Source: Tenacibaculum aiptasiae (lineage in GTDB: Bacteria; Bacteroidota; Bacteroidia; Flavobacteriales; Flavobacteriaceae). From it: 64,000 bases of DNA. The stretch spans positions 1 to 64,000 of the forward strand of contig NZ_WAAU01000029.1 in assembly GCF_008806755.1 (NCBI RefSeq), given 5' to 3'. Below the pieces are notes generated by a model. That model was given only the letters and a program-made list of their open reading frames with translations. It did not search any database and was not told the DNA's origin. Shown here piece after piece: positions 8,665-17,155 of the stretch. The translations under genes were made by a program, and so were the position numbers. How positions within the stretch are numbered: the first letter of the stretch is position 1; every line of letters starts with the position of its first letter.

Positions 8665-9036
8665 TTATATAAATTTAATTAAATAGATTCCAGCAAAAAC
8701 AGCTGAAAAACCAAGGATGAAACTTGCAATTGTATAAAAAGCAAAAGAGGTAAAATCTCCCGATTTTAAGAAAACATGATTTTCATAAGCAAAGGTTGAA
8801 AAAGTGGTAAAACCACCACAAAAACCAGTAGCTAATAATAAGGTGTGATTTTGAGTTAAAGTTTCATTTTTTGCAGCCAAACCAAGGATGATACCTATAA
8901 ATAAGCTTCCTAAAACATTTGCTGCAAATGTGCCATAAGGAATACCTGTTGTGGAATTGTTTAACAGCTTACCAATAAGGTATCTCAAAACACTCCCAGT
9001 TCCGCCACCAATAAAAACTAATAATAGTTGTTTCAT
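8665..9036 (-). CDS. crcB: Fluoride ion channel CrcB/FluC
   Basis: The 123-residue membrane protein has four hydrophobic helices and family motifs GGGTGSVLRY (residues 9-18), GTFAANVLGSLFIG and GFCGGFTTFSTFAYEN, which includes the fluoride-pathway Phe and Thr residues. It exports toxic fluoride as a dual-topology dimer. I start at the ATG at 9036; the longer frame to 9063 runs into the upstream hairpin. That hairpin (9054-9080) lies only 17 bp from the start, so crcB is expressed either by read-through or from a promoter overlapping it. No fluoride riboswitch is evident. Confidence 0.95.
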   Translation of the reverse strand: MKQLLLVFIGGGTGSVLRYLIGKLLNNSTTGIPYGTFAANVLGSLFIGIILGLAAKNETLTQNHTLLLATGFCGGFTTFSTFAYENHVFLKSGDFTSFAFYTIASFILGFSAVFAGIYLIKFI

Positions 9037-9053
9037 ATATGTGCGAAAATAAT

Positions 9054-9080
9054 AAAACCTCACAAATTTTGTGAGGTTTT
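9054..9080 (-). terminator. Terminator between SRPBCC gene and crcB
   Basis: AAAACCTCACAAA pairs with TTTGTGAGGTTTT; on the minus strand the stem runs into TTTTATTATTTT. It ends the SRPBCC gene and lies 17 bp ahead of the crcB start. Confidence 0.8.
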
Positions 9081-9100
9081 ATGAAGATATAGTTTTTGTA

Positions 9101-10126
9101 TTATTCAATCGGATAATAAATATCAGTTTGAATTTCTGTAGGTTTTACAGTACTTGGGTCGTTAACGTATAGTTCCCAAATTGGCCATTTTTGAGTAAGG
9201 TTATTCTCTTTTAAATAATTGCCTATTTTGGTATGCGCATCATAATCACCTTCTCCATAATTACCAAATTTAGATATTACTAGGCTATTACCTGCAGGTA
9301 ATTTAACAACTTCCATTCCTGTAGCTGGTGCTAAGTCTTTGTTTAAAAGTAATCCAATATAAAATTCAGTTTCTCCAGATTTTTCATCGTATTTACTAAA
9401 TACAGCCCCAGGAGTGTAATCACCTAATTTTAATCCGCTTTTAGCGGCATGCATTCCTGCTTTAGGTAAATCTTGCATGAATAAACGAGTCATTTCTTCA
9501 TGGTTAATTTTAATCTTATGAGGATATCCGATAAAGATTTTTTCAGGCACCACTTTTGTAGAAATTTCACCAATGGTAAACTTAGGAGTTACTGGAATTG
9601 TTTCTAAAAGAACCTTTTCTAGATTATCTAATCCTTTTTCTTCCATAGGTCCTAGCATGTTGTCCCAACCTCCTGTTAATGCAGCAAACATTTTGAAAAC
9701 AAAAGGAGATTTTTCAGCTTTCATACCCCATGTTACTTTTGTGCCCTCTGCTACTTCTTCAAAATTCCAATAAATATCTCCAGGCTCATTATCCATAAAA
9801 GATATTTTTTGATCAATAGATTTATTTTCAACTAAAGCAACAGTTTCCATTTTTCCTGGTCCGTCTTTACTTGTCCAACTATCAGAAGCACCAACACCTA
9901 CTGTTTTATCACCATAAGTTACTACAATAGTACTGTCTTCATCATGCCAAGGTCCCCATTTTTCCCATGTTTTTAAATCGTTTACGGTATTAAATGCATG
10001 CGCAATCGGAGCTTTTATTATTTTGCTTCTACTTACGTCATAACTTCCAGAATAAGTGCTAACGTAAATTAAACCAATAGCAATTACTGCCACTATAAGT
10101 AGCAGTATGTATTTTAAGATTTTCAT
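9101..10126 (-). CDS. Membrane-anchored SRPBCC domain - GyrI-like effector-binding domain protein
   Basis: The 341-residue product has one N-terminal transmembrane helix (residues 4-24), a START/SRPBCC ligand-binding domain (about 30-180; SRSKIIKAPIAHAFNTVNDL, then WEKWGPW and a C-terminal long helix NMLGPMEEKGLDNLEKVL) and a GyrI/AraC-effector-binding domain (about 185-341). Both domains bind small hydrophobic ligands in other proteins. This two-domain arrangement is common in Bacteroidota; its role is not established. It is flanked by a terminator at 9054. Confidence 0.82.
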   Translation of the reverse strand: MKILKYILLLIVAVIAIGLIYVSTYSGSYDVSRSKIIKAPIAHAFNTVNDLKTWEKWGPWHDEDSTIVVTYGDKTVGVGASDSWTSKDGPGKMETVALVENKSIDQKISFMDNEPGDIYWNFEEVAEGTKVTWGMKAEKSPFVFKMFAALTGGWDNMLGPMEEKGLDNLEKVLLETIPVTPKFTIGEISTKVVPEKIFIGYPHKIKINHEEMTRLFMQDLPKAGMHAAKSGLKLGDYTPGAVFSKYDEKSGETEFYIGLLLNKDLAPATGMEVVKLPAGNSLVISKFGNYGEGDYDAHTKIGNYLKENNLTQKWPIWELYVNDPSTVKPTEIQTDIYYPIE

Positions 10127-10172
10127 AATTATTATAGTTTGATTTATTATAAAGTTACTGATTTTTAAATTG

Positions 10173-11147
10173 TTATTTTAAAACAATGTCATCAGCATCA
10201 GTCCAATTCCACTTTCCTACAATAACTCCATTTTCTACAGTAATAACTCCTGGATTGGCTCTAATTGCAGTTTTTAAAGCAGTTTCATCGCAAAAACCAA
10301 AAGTATATGGTAAACCAAATTCTTTTTGTGTAGCTGCTAAGTCTTCAATATAAGAAGCTGTTAAAACATAAATTTCATATCCTTTAGCTTTTGCATCAGC
10401 TGCTACTTTTGAAATAGCTGGTAATCCTTCTTTTTCAGTTTTCTCGAAGTTGTAAAGCATAATTAACATTGCCTTATCTTTACCAAGCATTTCTTCTAAT
10501 TTATCACCTTCATCAGTTTCAATCATAAAATCATGAATAGGAGGAACTTCATCACTTCCATCTTTATATGCCATCCCTTCTGCAATATTAGTTCCTATTG
10601 AGTAAGCTCTAAAATCTATAATTGGTAAGTGTTGTAAAACGTGATATACAATTACTAGTGAAAAGAAAACTGAAGCGTATGTAGCTAAAGCACCTACTTT
10701 TTTAGAAATTAAAGGTGTAATGTATTTTAATCCTACAATTAAAATCACGATAAAAATCATGAATACGACATTTTTATAAAATGTTTCTTTAGGTGTAAGT
10801 TTTAAAGCATCTCCAAAACAACCACAGTCAGTTACTTTGTTATAAGTATATGAATACCAGGTTAAGAATAAGAATACTAAGTTAAGGCTAAACAAACTCC
10901 AAACCGTAAATTTAGGTTTAAAACCTACTAAAAGCATTATTCCTAAAACTAATTCAGTTACAATTAAAAGAATTGAAAAAGGTAAAGTATAAGGAATTAA
11001 AAATTCCATGTTTAATACTCCTTCACTAAAATATTCTTGAAATTTATATTGAGAACCTATAGGGTCTACTAGTTTTACAAATCCTGAATAAATAAATAAA
11101 AGTCCTACAAGTACTCTTGAAATATGTGTTGAAATCTTTAAAATCAT
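10173..11147 (-). CDS. DoxX/MauE-like membrane protein with thioredoxin-like C terminus (BT_3928 family)
   Basis: The 324-residue product starts with four to five transmembrane helices of the DoxX/MauE type (ISRVLVGLLFIYSGFVKLVDP, residues 7-27) carrying a Cys pair CGCFGD around residue 108, then about 130 soluble residues with thioredoxin-fold character but no CxxC in them. BT_3928-type proteins occur next to DUF1599 genes in Bacteroidota, as here (17 bp away). The MauE relation suggests electron or disulfide exchange across the membrane; this is inference. Confidence 0.8.
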   Translation of the reverse strand: MILKISTHISRVLVGLLFIYSGFVKLVDPIGSQYKFQEYFSEGVLNMEFLIPYTLPFSILLIVTELVLGIMLLVGFKPKFTVWSLFSLNLVFLFLTWYSYTYNKVTDCGCFGDALKLTPKETFYKNVVFMIFIVILIVGLKYITPLISKKVGALATYASVFFSLVIVYHVLQHLPIIDFRAYSIGTNIAEGMAYKDGSDEVPPIHDFMIETDEGDKLEEMLGKDKAMLIMLYNFEKTEKEGLPAISKVAADAKAKGYEIYVLTASYIEDLAATQKEFGLPYTFGFCDETALKTAIRANPGVITVENGVIVGKWNWTDADDIVLK

Positions 11148-11164
11148 TTTTTAAGGGGTTTAGG

Positions 11165-11710
11165 TTAACTGTCTAATTCTGAATGGTGAATCAAAGCAAA
11201 AATAGCATAATTAATCATATCTTGATAATTTGCGTCTATTCCCTCTGAAACTATAGTCTTTCCTTGGTTATCTTCAATTTGTTTTACACGAAGAAGTTTT
11301 TGAAGAATTAAATCTGTTAAGGAAGAAATTCTCATATCTCTCCATGCTTCACCATAGTCATGGTTTTTATTTTCCATTAACTCTTTGGTAATTTTTACAT
11401 GTTTGTCGTACAAATCAGTAGCTTCTTCAGTATTCATATCAGGTTGTTCAACAACTCCTTTTTCTAGCTGAATTAAAGCCATTATTGAATAATTAATGAT
11501 TCCAATAAATTCTGATTTTTCACCTTCATCTACTTTACGTTCAGTGTTTTCTTGTAGTTGTCGGATACGTTGAGCTTTGATAAAAATTTGATCGGTTAAT
11601 GATGGCAGTCTTAATATTCTCCATGCACTACCGTAGTCACTCATTTTTTTAATAAACAAACTTCTACATTCTTCAACTACTGAATCGTATTGTTGGGATG
11701 TGTTTTGCAT
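11165..11710 (-). CDS. DUF1599 domain protein
   Basis: The 181-residue protein is an internal duplication: KKMSDYGSAWRILRLPSLTDQIFIKAQRIRQL (first half) and NKNHDYGEAWRDMRISSLTDLILQKLLRVKQI (second half) are two copies of the same DYGxAWR unit. DUF1599 has been linked to nucleotide-modification-associated proteins in phages, but its role in flavobacterial chromosomes is unknown to me. It is the first gene of an operon with the BT_3928-like gene and is divergent from folP. Confidence 0.88.
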   Translation of the reverse strand: MQNTSQQYDSVVEECRSLFIKKMSDYGSAWRILRLPSLTDQIFIKAQRIRQLQENTERKVDEGEKSEFIGIINYSIMALIQLEKGVVEQPDMNTEEATDLYDKHVKITKELMENKNHDYGEAWRDMRISSLTDLILQKLLRVKQIEDNQGKTIVSEGIDANYQDMINYAIFALIHHSELDS

Positions 11711-11787
11711 CTTTTTTATTTAAAAGTAATCGACCAAAAATAGTAAATATTACAAGCTTTTCGTTTATTTTTACTTGGAAATTTATT

Positions 11788-12612
11788 ATGATGACAATTA
11801 ATTGTAAAGGAAGTTTAATAGACCTTTCTTCTCCTAAAGTAATGGGGATTTTAAATATTACCCCCGATTCTTTTTTTGATGGTGGTAAATATAAAAATGA
11901 GAAAGAGATACTTGTACAGACAGAAAAAATGTTAAATGATGGCGCTACATTTATTGATGTGGGAGCTTATTCGTCAAGGCCAGGAGCTAAACATATTTCT
12001 GAAGAAGAAGAGTTACAGAGAATTGTGCCAGTTATTGAACTATTAGTAAAAAAGTTTCCAGAAATTATAATTTCTGTAGATTCATTTAGGAGTAGGGTAG
12101 TAGAGGAAACTATTAATACTGGAGCAGCAATTATTAATGATATCTCTGGAGGAGTAATGGATGTTAAAATGTTTGAAATGGTAGCAAAATTGCAAGTCCC
12201 TTATATTATGATGCATATGCAAGGAACTCCTAAAAATATGCAGCAAAACCCTACTTATACTGATATAGTTAAAGAAATAACTTCATTTTTTGCAGCTCAA
12301 ATTTTTAAGCTTCGCGAACTAAAAGTAAATGATGTTATAATTGATGTTGGTTTTGGTTTTGGAAAAACACTAGGACATAACTACGAATTGTTACAAAAAT
12401 TAAGCTTGTTTAAACATTTGAATGTTCCTGTTCTAACAGGAGTTTCTAGAAAATCGATGTTGTATAAATTATTAGATATAACTCCACAAGAAGCTTTGAA
12501 TGCGACAACAGTAGCTAATACGATTGCTTTGCTAAATGGCACTAATATTTTAAGGGTTCATGATGTAAAAGAAGCGATAGAAGCTGTTAAAATAGTGGAG
12601 CAATTATCATAA
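11788..12612 (+). CDS. folP: Dihydropteroate synthase
   Basis: The 274-residue enzyme condenses 6-hydroxymethyl-dihydropterin pyrophosphate with p-aminobenzoate in folate synthesis. Motifs in order: MGILNITPDSFFDGG (pABA/pyrophosphate loop), the GAYSSRPGA loop, SVDSFR, NDISGG, MHMQGTP, DVGFGFGKT and GVSRKSML. Length is normal. I start at the ATG at 11788; the frame extends to 11698, but that part overlaps the divergent DUF1599 gene and is not family-like. cdaA follows after 34 bp. Confidence 0.96.
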   Translation: MMTINCKGSLIDLSSPKVMGILNITPDSFFDGGKYKNEKEILVQTEKMLNDGATFIDVGAYSSRPGAKHISEEEELQRIVPVIELLVKKFPEIIISVDSFRSRVVEETINTGAAIINDISGGVMDVKMFEMVAKLQVPYIMMHMQGTPKNMQQNPTYTDIVKEITSFFAAQIFKLRELKVNDVIIDVGFGFGKTLGHNYELLQKLSLFKHLNVPVLTGVSRKSMLYKLLDITPQEALNATTVANTIALLNGTNILRVHDVKEAIEAVKIVEQLS

Positions 12613-12646
12613 AATGATTACATTTACTAAAACTTCTATAAAATAA

Positions 12647-13429
12647 ATGAGTTTAGATTTTATTGATTTTTCGTTTCTGGATGTGCTTGATATTATTTTA
12701 GTCGCTATACTTTTATATTATATATACAAGTTATTAAAAGGAACGGTAGCCATTAATATAGTTATTGGAATCGCTTTAATTTTTTTGATTTGGAAAATAA
12801 CCCAAGCACTTCATATGGAAATGCTTAGTGGAATATTAGGCTATTTACTTTCTGGAGGAGTTATTGCGCTGATTATAGTATTTCAACAAGAAATTAGAAA
12901 GTTCTTATTAATGATAGGTACCACTAATTTTTCTACGAAACGTGGGTTTTTAAATCAATTAAAATTTTTACAATCGGAAATCAATTCAGAAATTGATATT
13001 GAAACAATTTTAAAAGCGTGTTTTAATTTATCGAAAACTAAAACTGGAGCTTTAATAGTAATTGAAAAAACGAATAATTTAGATTTTCTAATTAATACTG
13101 GGGATAAAATGAATGCTCTGGTAAATGAGGCAATACTAGAAAGTATTTTTTATAAAAATAGCCCTTTACATGATGGTGCTACAGTTATTAGAGATAACTA
13201 CATTATTGCTACTCGTGTTATTTTACCGGTTTCAGATAGCACCAAAATTCCTTCTAGGTTTGGATTAAGGCATAGAGCAGCGATAGGTGTTACTGAAAAA
13301 ACTGATGCAATTTGTTTATTAGTATCAGAAGAAACAGGTGAAATATCGTATATAAATAATGGAGAGTTTGTATTGTATAAAACTCCAGAAGAATTATTTA
13401 AGAAATTACAAAAAGATTTAACTGCATAA
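12647..13429 (+). CDS. cdaA: Diadenylate cyclase CdaA
   Basis: The 260-residue membrane enzyme makes c-di-AMP from two ATP. Three N-terminal transmembrane helices (about 12-90) precede the DAC domain with its two catalytic motifs, LHDGATVI (DGA, ~177) and RFGLRHRAAIG (RHR, ~212). Linkage of folP and cdaA is common in Bacteroidota. c-di-AMP usually controls osmolyte and potassium balance and wall homeostasis. A terminator immediately follows the stop. Confidence 0.95.
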   Translation: MSLDFIDFSFLDVLDIILVAILLYYIYKLLKGTVAINIVIGIALIFLIWKITQALHMEMLSGILGYLLSGGVIALIIVFQQEIRKFLLMIGTTNFSTKRGFLNQLKFLQSEINSEIDIETILKACFNLSKTKTGALIVIEKTNNLDFLINTGDKMNALVNEAILESIFYKNSPLHDGATVIRDNYIIATRVILPVSDSTKIPSRFGLRHRAAIGVTEKTDAICLLVSEETGEISYINNGEFVLYKTPEELFKKLQKDLTA

Positions 13430-13456
13430 AAAAAGCTCGCTTTAGCGAGCTTTTTA
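13428..13456. terminator. Bidirectional terminator after cdaA
   Basis: AAAAAGCTCGC / GCGAGCTTTTT with loop TTTA, between cdaA (+) and the convergent lipoprotein gene (-). Confidence 0.9.
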
Positions 13457-13476
13457 GTTTTTATAAAAATCTAAAA

Positions 13477-13932
13477 TTATTTAGCAGGTGCCATTTTAGA
13501 TTGGATAGCTGTCATTACGCTATTAAATTTCTTAACTGTTTCAGCGTCTAAAGAACTTGCAATTTCTTTTCCTTTAGTTGCTAATTCTACACCTTTTTTA
13601 GCTAATTCAGTGTTTTTAAGTACATCACCTTTTGCAGCAATATAATCTTTAGCGTAAGCAGCATAGTCTTTTAAATATGCGTCTACTTTTTCGTTGTCAA
13701 AACTAGGGATAGTTACTCCTTCTAAAGCAGACTCAACAGCTTCGGTAGCTTTTTCTACAGCAGCTTCTGCTTCTTCAACAACTTTAGTTGCTGCCTCTGT
13801 AGTAGCTTCAGCAGCTTTTTCAGTTGCTTCAACAGCAGCATCTGTAGCAGCTTTAGTTTCTTCTTTTGCGTTTTTACATGAAGTTGCTAATAAAGCTCCA
13901 ACAACAAATACAGATAAAATTACTTTTTTCAT
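13477..13932 (-). CDS. Ala/Glu-rich helical lipoprotein
   Basis: The 151-residue product has a lipoprotein signal (LATSC, Cys19). Residues 22-70 are a low-complexity Ala-Glu-Thr-Lys stretch with repeated A(T/V)EA units, predicted as a long amphipathic helix; residues 75-148 form a more ordered helical domain. Such proteins recall Lpp-like or apolipoprotein-like helical lipoproteins of Bacteroidota. Function unknown; it may be an abundant envelope protein. The plus-strand frame over the repeats is a compositional shadow. Confidence 0.78.
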   Translation of the reverse strand: MKKVILSVFVVGALLATSCKNAKEETKAATDAAVEATEKAAEATTEAATKVVEEAEAAVEKATEAVESALEGVTIPSFDNEKVDAYLKDYAAYAKDYIAAKGDVLKNTELAKKGVELATKGKEIASSLDAETVKKFNSVMTAIQSKMAPAK

Positions 13933-14002
13933 GATTAATTGATTTTTAGTTTAAATTGATTGAGTAACAAATTTATTGTTTTGAGTCTCTTAAACAAATT
14001 AT

Positions 14003-15769
14003 TTATGAAATAATTTCTGTGCTAAATTGTTTGTCGTAAAGATTTTTATAGTAACCATTATCTTTTTTTAGCAGTTCTGTATGGCTTCCTTGCTCTACAA
14101 TTTCACCTTTATCCATTACAATAATTGTATCCGATTTTTTAATCGTTGCAAGTCTGTGAGCAATTACAATAGATGTTCTATTTTTAGTTATTTTATCTGT
14201 AGCATATTGAATCATTTGTTCAGAATGAGTATCTACAGAAGAAGTTGCTTCATCTAAAATTAAAATACTAGGTTTACTAACATAAGCACGTAAAAAAGCA
14301 ATTAATTGTCGCTGACCAGAAGAAAGCATTGCACCTCTTTCTTTAACATTGTATTGATAATTGTTAGGTAAGCTCATGATAAATTCATGAATACCTATTT
14401 GTTTGGCTGCTTCTTTAACTTCTTCAAGAGAAATATGTTCATTTTTTAAAGTAATGTTATTGTAGATGGTATCTGAAAACAGAAAAACATCTTGTAAAAC
14501 CACTGCTACTTTTTTACGTAAAGAATTAATCTCGTAATCTTCAACAGGAATGGTATCAATACAAATAGTACCGCTATCAATTTCGTAAAAACGGTTGATA
14601 AGATTTATAATTGTTGATTTTCCTGCTCCGGTAGCTCCAACAATGGCAACAGTATCTCCTTTTTTAACATTAAAGCTAATACCTTTTAATATTTCTTCTC
14701 CTTTAATGTAGCTAAAACGAACATCTTTAAAATTAATATTTCCTTCTAAAGATTCTGCTGTAATATTTCCATCTTTATTAATCGAGCTTTCAGTGTCAAT
14801 TACTTTAAAAACACGTTCACCTGCTACAATTCCCATTTGTAGTTGGTTAAATTTATCGGCGATTTGACGAAGTGGTCTAAATAACATCTGAGCCATTTTG
14901 ATAAAACCAATAATAGCTCCCACTGATATGGCACTATTGTCTATTACTTGCAACCCTCCATACCATACAATTAATCCAATAGCAATTGACGATAAAATTT
15001 CAGCAATAGGGAAGAAGATAGAGTAGTACCAAACTGTTTTTATATGTGCTTTTTTGTGTTTGTTGTTAATCTCTACGAAGTTTTGGTATTCAATTTTCTC
15101 ACGATTAAAAAGCTGAACAATTTTCATTCCTGTAACTCTTTCCTGTACAAATCCATTTAGGTTTGCTACTTGATTTCTTACATCTTGAAATGTTGATTTT
15201 ATAGCTATTTGGAAAAGTTTGGTAGCGTAAATTAAAACAGGTAATGTTACCAATGCTATTATAGTTAGTTTCCAGTTGGTAAATGCCATAACGATAATTA
15301 CCACTATCATTTTAAGAATATCACTAACAATCATAAAAACTCCTTGAGTAAAGAAGTTTGCAATGGTTTCAATATCAGAAACTACTCTTGTAACTAGTTT
15401 ACCCACAGATGAATTATCAAAATACCCCATTTTAAAATCGAGTATTTTTCTAAATGTTTTTGTTCTAATATCTTTTATAATATGCTGTCCTACCCAATTT
15501 GCATAATAAATAAAACTAAATTGAAATAATACTTGAATAAGCAATACTGCAAACATTGCTATTGTGTAATATAGTAGGGTTGTTTGATTTTTGTTTGCAA
15601 CAAAATCATCAATAGCAGTCATTAATATAACTGGACTTAATACAGCAAAACCAGCAAGTAATATTGTAGAAGTTGCTGCTATAATAAATCGGGTGCGATA
15701 TTTTTTTGCAAAACTCATTAGTCTTACAAAAATTTTAATGTCAAATGCTTTTCCTGTTGATGTACTCAC
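14003..15769 (-). CDS. ABC-type exporter, fused permease and ATPase (MdlB/MsbA-like)
   Basis: The 588-residue half-transporter has six transmembrane helices (about 20-300) and an ATPase domain with Walker A GATGAGKST, Q-loop VLQDVFLFSD, signature LSSGQRQL and Walker B ILILDEATSS. Such exporters act as homo- or heterodimers for lipids, drugs or peptides. It starts with GTG at 15769, whose G is also the last base of the truA stop codon, so translation is tightly coupled to truA. Confidence 0.93.
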   Translation of the reverse strand: MSTSTGKAFDIKIFVRLMSFAKKYRTRFIIAATSTILLAGFAVLSPVILMTAIDDFVANKNQTTLLYYTIAMFAVLLIQVLFQFSFIYYANWVGQHIIKDIRTKTFRKILDFKMGYFDNSSVGKLVTRVVSDIETIANFFTQGVFMIVSDILKMIVVIIVMAFTNWKLTIIALVTLPVLIYATKLFQIAIKSTFQDVRNQVANLNGFVQERVTGMKIVQLFNREKIEYQNFVEINNKHKKAHIKTVWYYSIFFPIAEILSSIAIGLIVWYGGLQVIDNSAISVGAIIGFIKMAQMLFRPLRQIADKFNQLQMGIVAGERVFKVIDTESSINKDGNITAESLEGNINFKDVRFSYIKGEEILKGISFNVKKGDTVAIVGATGAGKSTIINLINRFYEIDSGTICIDTIPVEDYEINSLRKKVAVVLQDVFLFSDTIYNNITLKNEHISLEEVKEAAKQIGIHEFIMSLPNNYQYNVKERGAMLSSGQRQLIAFLRAYVSKPSILILDEATSSVDTHSEQMIQYATDKITKNRTSIVIAHRLATIKKSDTIIVMDKGEIVEQGSHTELLKKDNGYYKNLYDKQFSTEIIS

Positions 15770-16503
15770 TATATATAATCGTATGCTACTTTTGTTAAAA
15801 ATAATCCTTTTGCTGGAACAGATGTTCCTGCATTGCTTCTATTTTTACTTTCTATGATTTTTCTAAAATCGTCAATTGTAATTTTTCCTTGCCCTACATC
15901 CATTAAAGTTCCAACAATTGCTCTTACCATATTACGTAAAAACCTGTTAGCACTAATATGAAATGTTAATTCATTTCCATTTAAAACCCATTCAGCATTG
16001 GTTACATTGCAATTAAAAGTGTAAACTTCTGTTTTTACTTTTGAAAAACACTCAAAATCTTCATACTCATATAAAATAGCAGCTGCTTGATTCATTAAAT
16101 CAAGATTCAATTTTTGATTGTATAATTGCCATGAACTATCTAATAAAAAAGGATTTCTACCAAGCCAAATTTTATATTCATAACTTCTACTACTAGCATC
16201 AAAACGTGCATGAGCTTCATTGTGAACTAATTTAGTATTAAATATAACAATATCATCTGGTAAAATAGAATTTAACCTAAAGGCAAAATTGTCGTCTAGT
16301 TTTTTATCAGTGTCAAAATGTGCATACATTTGAGAAGCATGTACACCAGCATCTGTTCTACCAGCACCAACAATACTTATTTCTTCTCTAAGTACTGTGC
16401 TAATAGCTTTGTTTATTTTTTCTTGAACTGTAATTGCGTCTGGTTGTACCTGCCAACCATGATAGCTTTTTCCGTTGTAAGCTAACTCGATAAAATACCT
16501 CAA
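15769..16503 (-). CDS. truA: tRNA pseudouridine(38-40) synthase TruA
   Basis: The 244-residue protein has the TruA active-site motif VGAGRTDAGVHA with catalytic Asp near residue 52, plus SRSYEYKIWLGRNPF and the C-terminal RFLRNMVRAIVGTLMDVGQG. It modifies uridines 38-40 in the tRNA anticodon stem. Its stop overlaps the GTG start of the ABC exporter gene by one base. The pairing of truA with an ABC exporter is frequent in flavobacteria. Confidence 0.96.
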   Translation of the reverse strand: MRYFIELAYNGKSYHGWQVQPDAITVQEKINKAISTVLREEISIVGAGRTDAGVHASQMYAHFDTDKKLDDNFAFRLNSILPDDIVIFNTKLVHNEAHARFDASSRSYEYKIWLGRNPFLLDSSWQLYNQKLNLDLMNQAAAILYEYEDFECFSKVKTEVYTFNCNVTNAEWVLNGNELTFHISANRFLRNMVRAIVGTLMDVGQGKITIDDFRKIIESKNRSNAGTSVPAKGLFLTKVAYDYI

Positions 16504-16657
16504 ATAAAATGAAATTTTAAAAAGCTAAATTATGAAATTATAAACTTAGTTTTATGGCTTAAAAAAATAAAATGCTCTGATGTTATTTTATATAGTAATC
16601 AAGTGTTTTTTTTAAGTTTGTATGTGCTAATATTAGAGATTTGTTAGTTTTGTTGTA

Positions 16658-17155
16658 ATGAAAAAAATCTTATTACTTTCCGATACCCACAGTTTTATTG
16701 ATGATCAAATTTTAAAGTTTGTAAAACAAGCAGATGAAATTTGGCATGCTGGTGATATTGGTGATTTAAAAGTTACTGATACTCTAAAAAAACACAAACC
16801 TTTAAGAGCGGTATATGGTAATATTGATGATAAAGATGCAAGAGCTGAGTTTCCTTTGGATAATAAGTTTGTTATTGAAGGTGTTTCTGTGTGGATTACT
16901 CATATTGGTGGATATCCTAATAAGTATAACTTAAGAGTTAGAGAAGAGTTAAAAAGAGAACGCCCAAAGCTTTTTATTTGTGGGCATTCTCATATTTTAA
17001 AAGTTCAATTTGATGAAAAACTTAAGTTATTACATTTAAACCCAGGAGCTGCTGGGAATCATGGTTTTCATAAAGTAAGAACTATGTTGCGTTTTGAAAT
17101 AGATAAAGGAGCTATTACGAATATGGAAGTAATTGAATTAGCTCACAGAGGATAA
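16658..17155 (+). CDS. YfcE/MJ0936-family metallophosphoesterase
   Basis: The 165-residue product carries all metal-binding motifs of the family: LLLSDTH (residues 5-11), HAGDIGD, YGNID, THIGG and CGHSH. Members cleave phosphodiesters such as 2',3'-cAMP or model substrates; the in vivo substrate is unknown. The last 18 bp overlap the end of the convergent histidine kinase gene. Confidence 0.9.
   Translation: MKKILLLSDTHSFIDDQILKFVKQADEIWHAGDIGDLKVTDTLKKHKPLRAVYGNIDDKDARAEFPLDNKFVIEGVSVWITHIGGYPNKYNLRVREELKRERPKLFICGHSHILKVQFDEKLKLLHLNPGAAGNHGFHKVRTMLRFEIDKGAITNMEVIELAHRG

Noticed and set aside
8985..9100. Fluoride riboswitch ahead of crcB
   Set aside because: The space upstream of crcB holds only a terminator hairpin; I do not see the conserved fluoride-riboswitch pseudoknot sequence.
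13694..13942. Plus-strand Ser/Ala-rich frame
   Set aside because: Shadow of the Ala/Glu repeat of the lipoprotein on the other strand.
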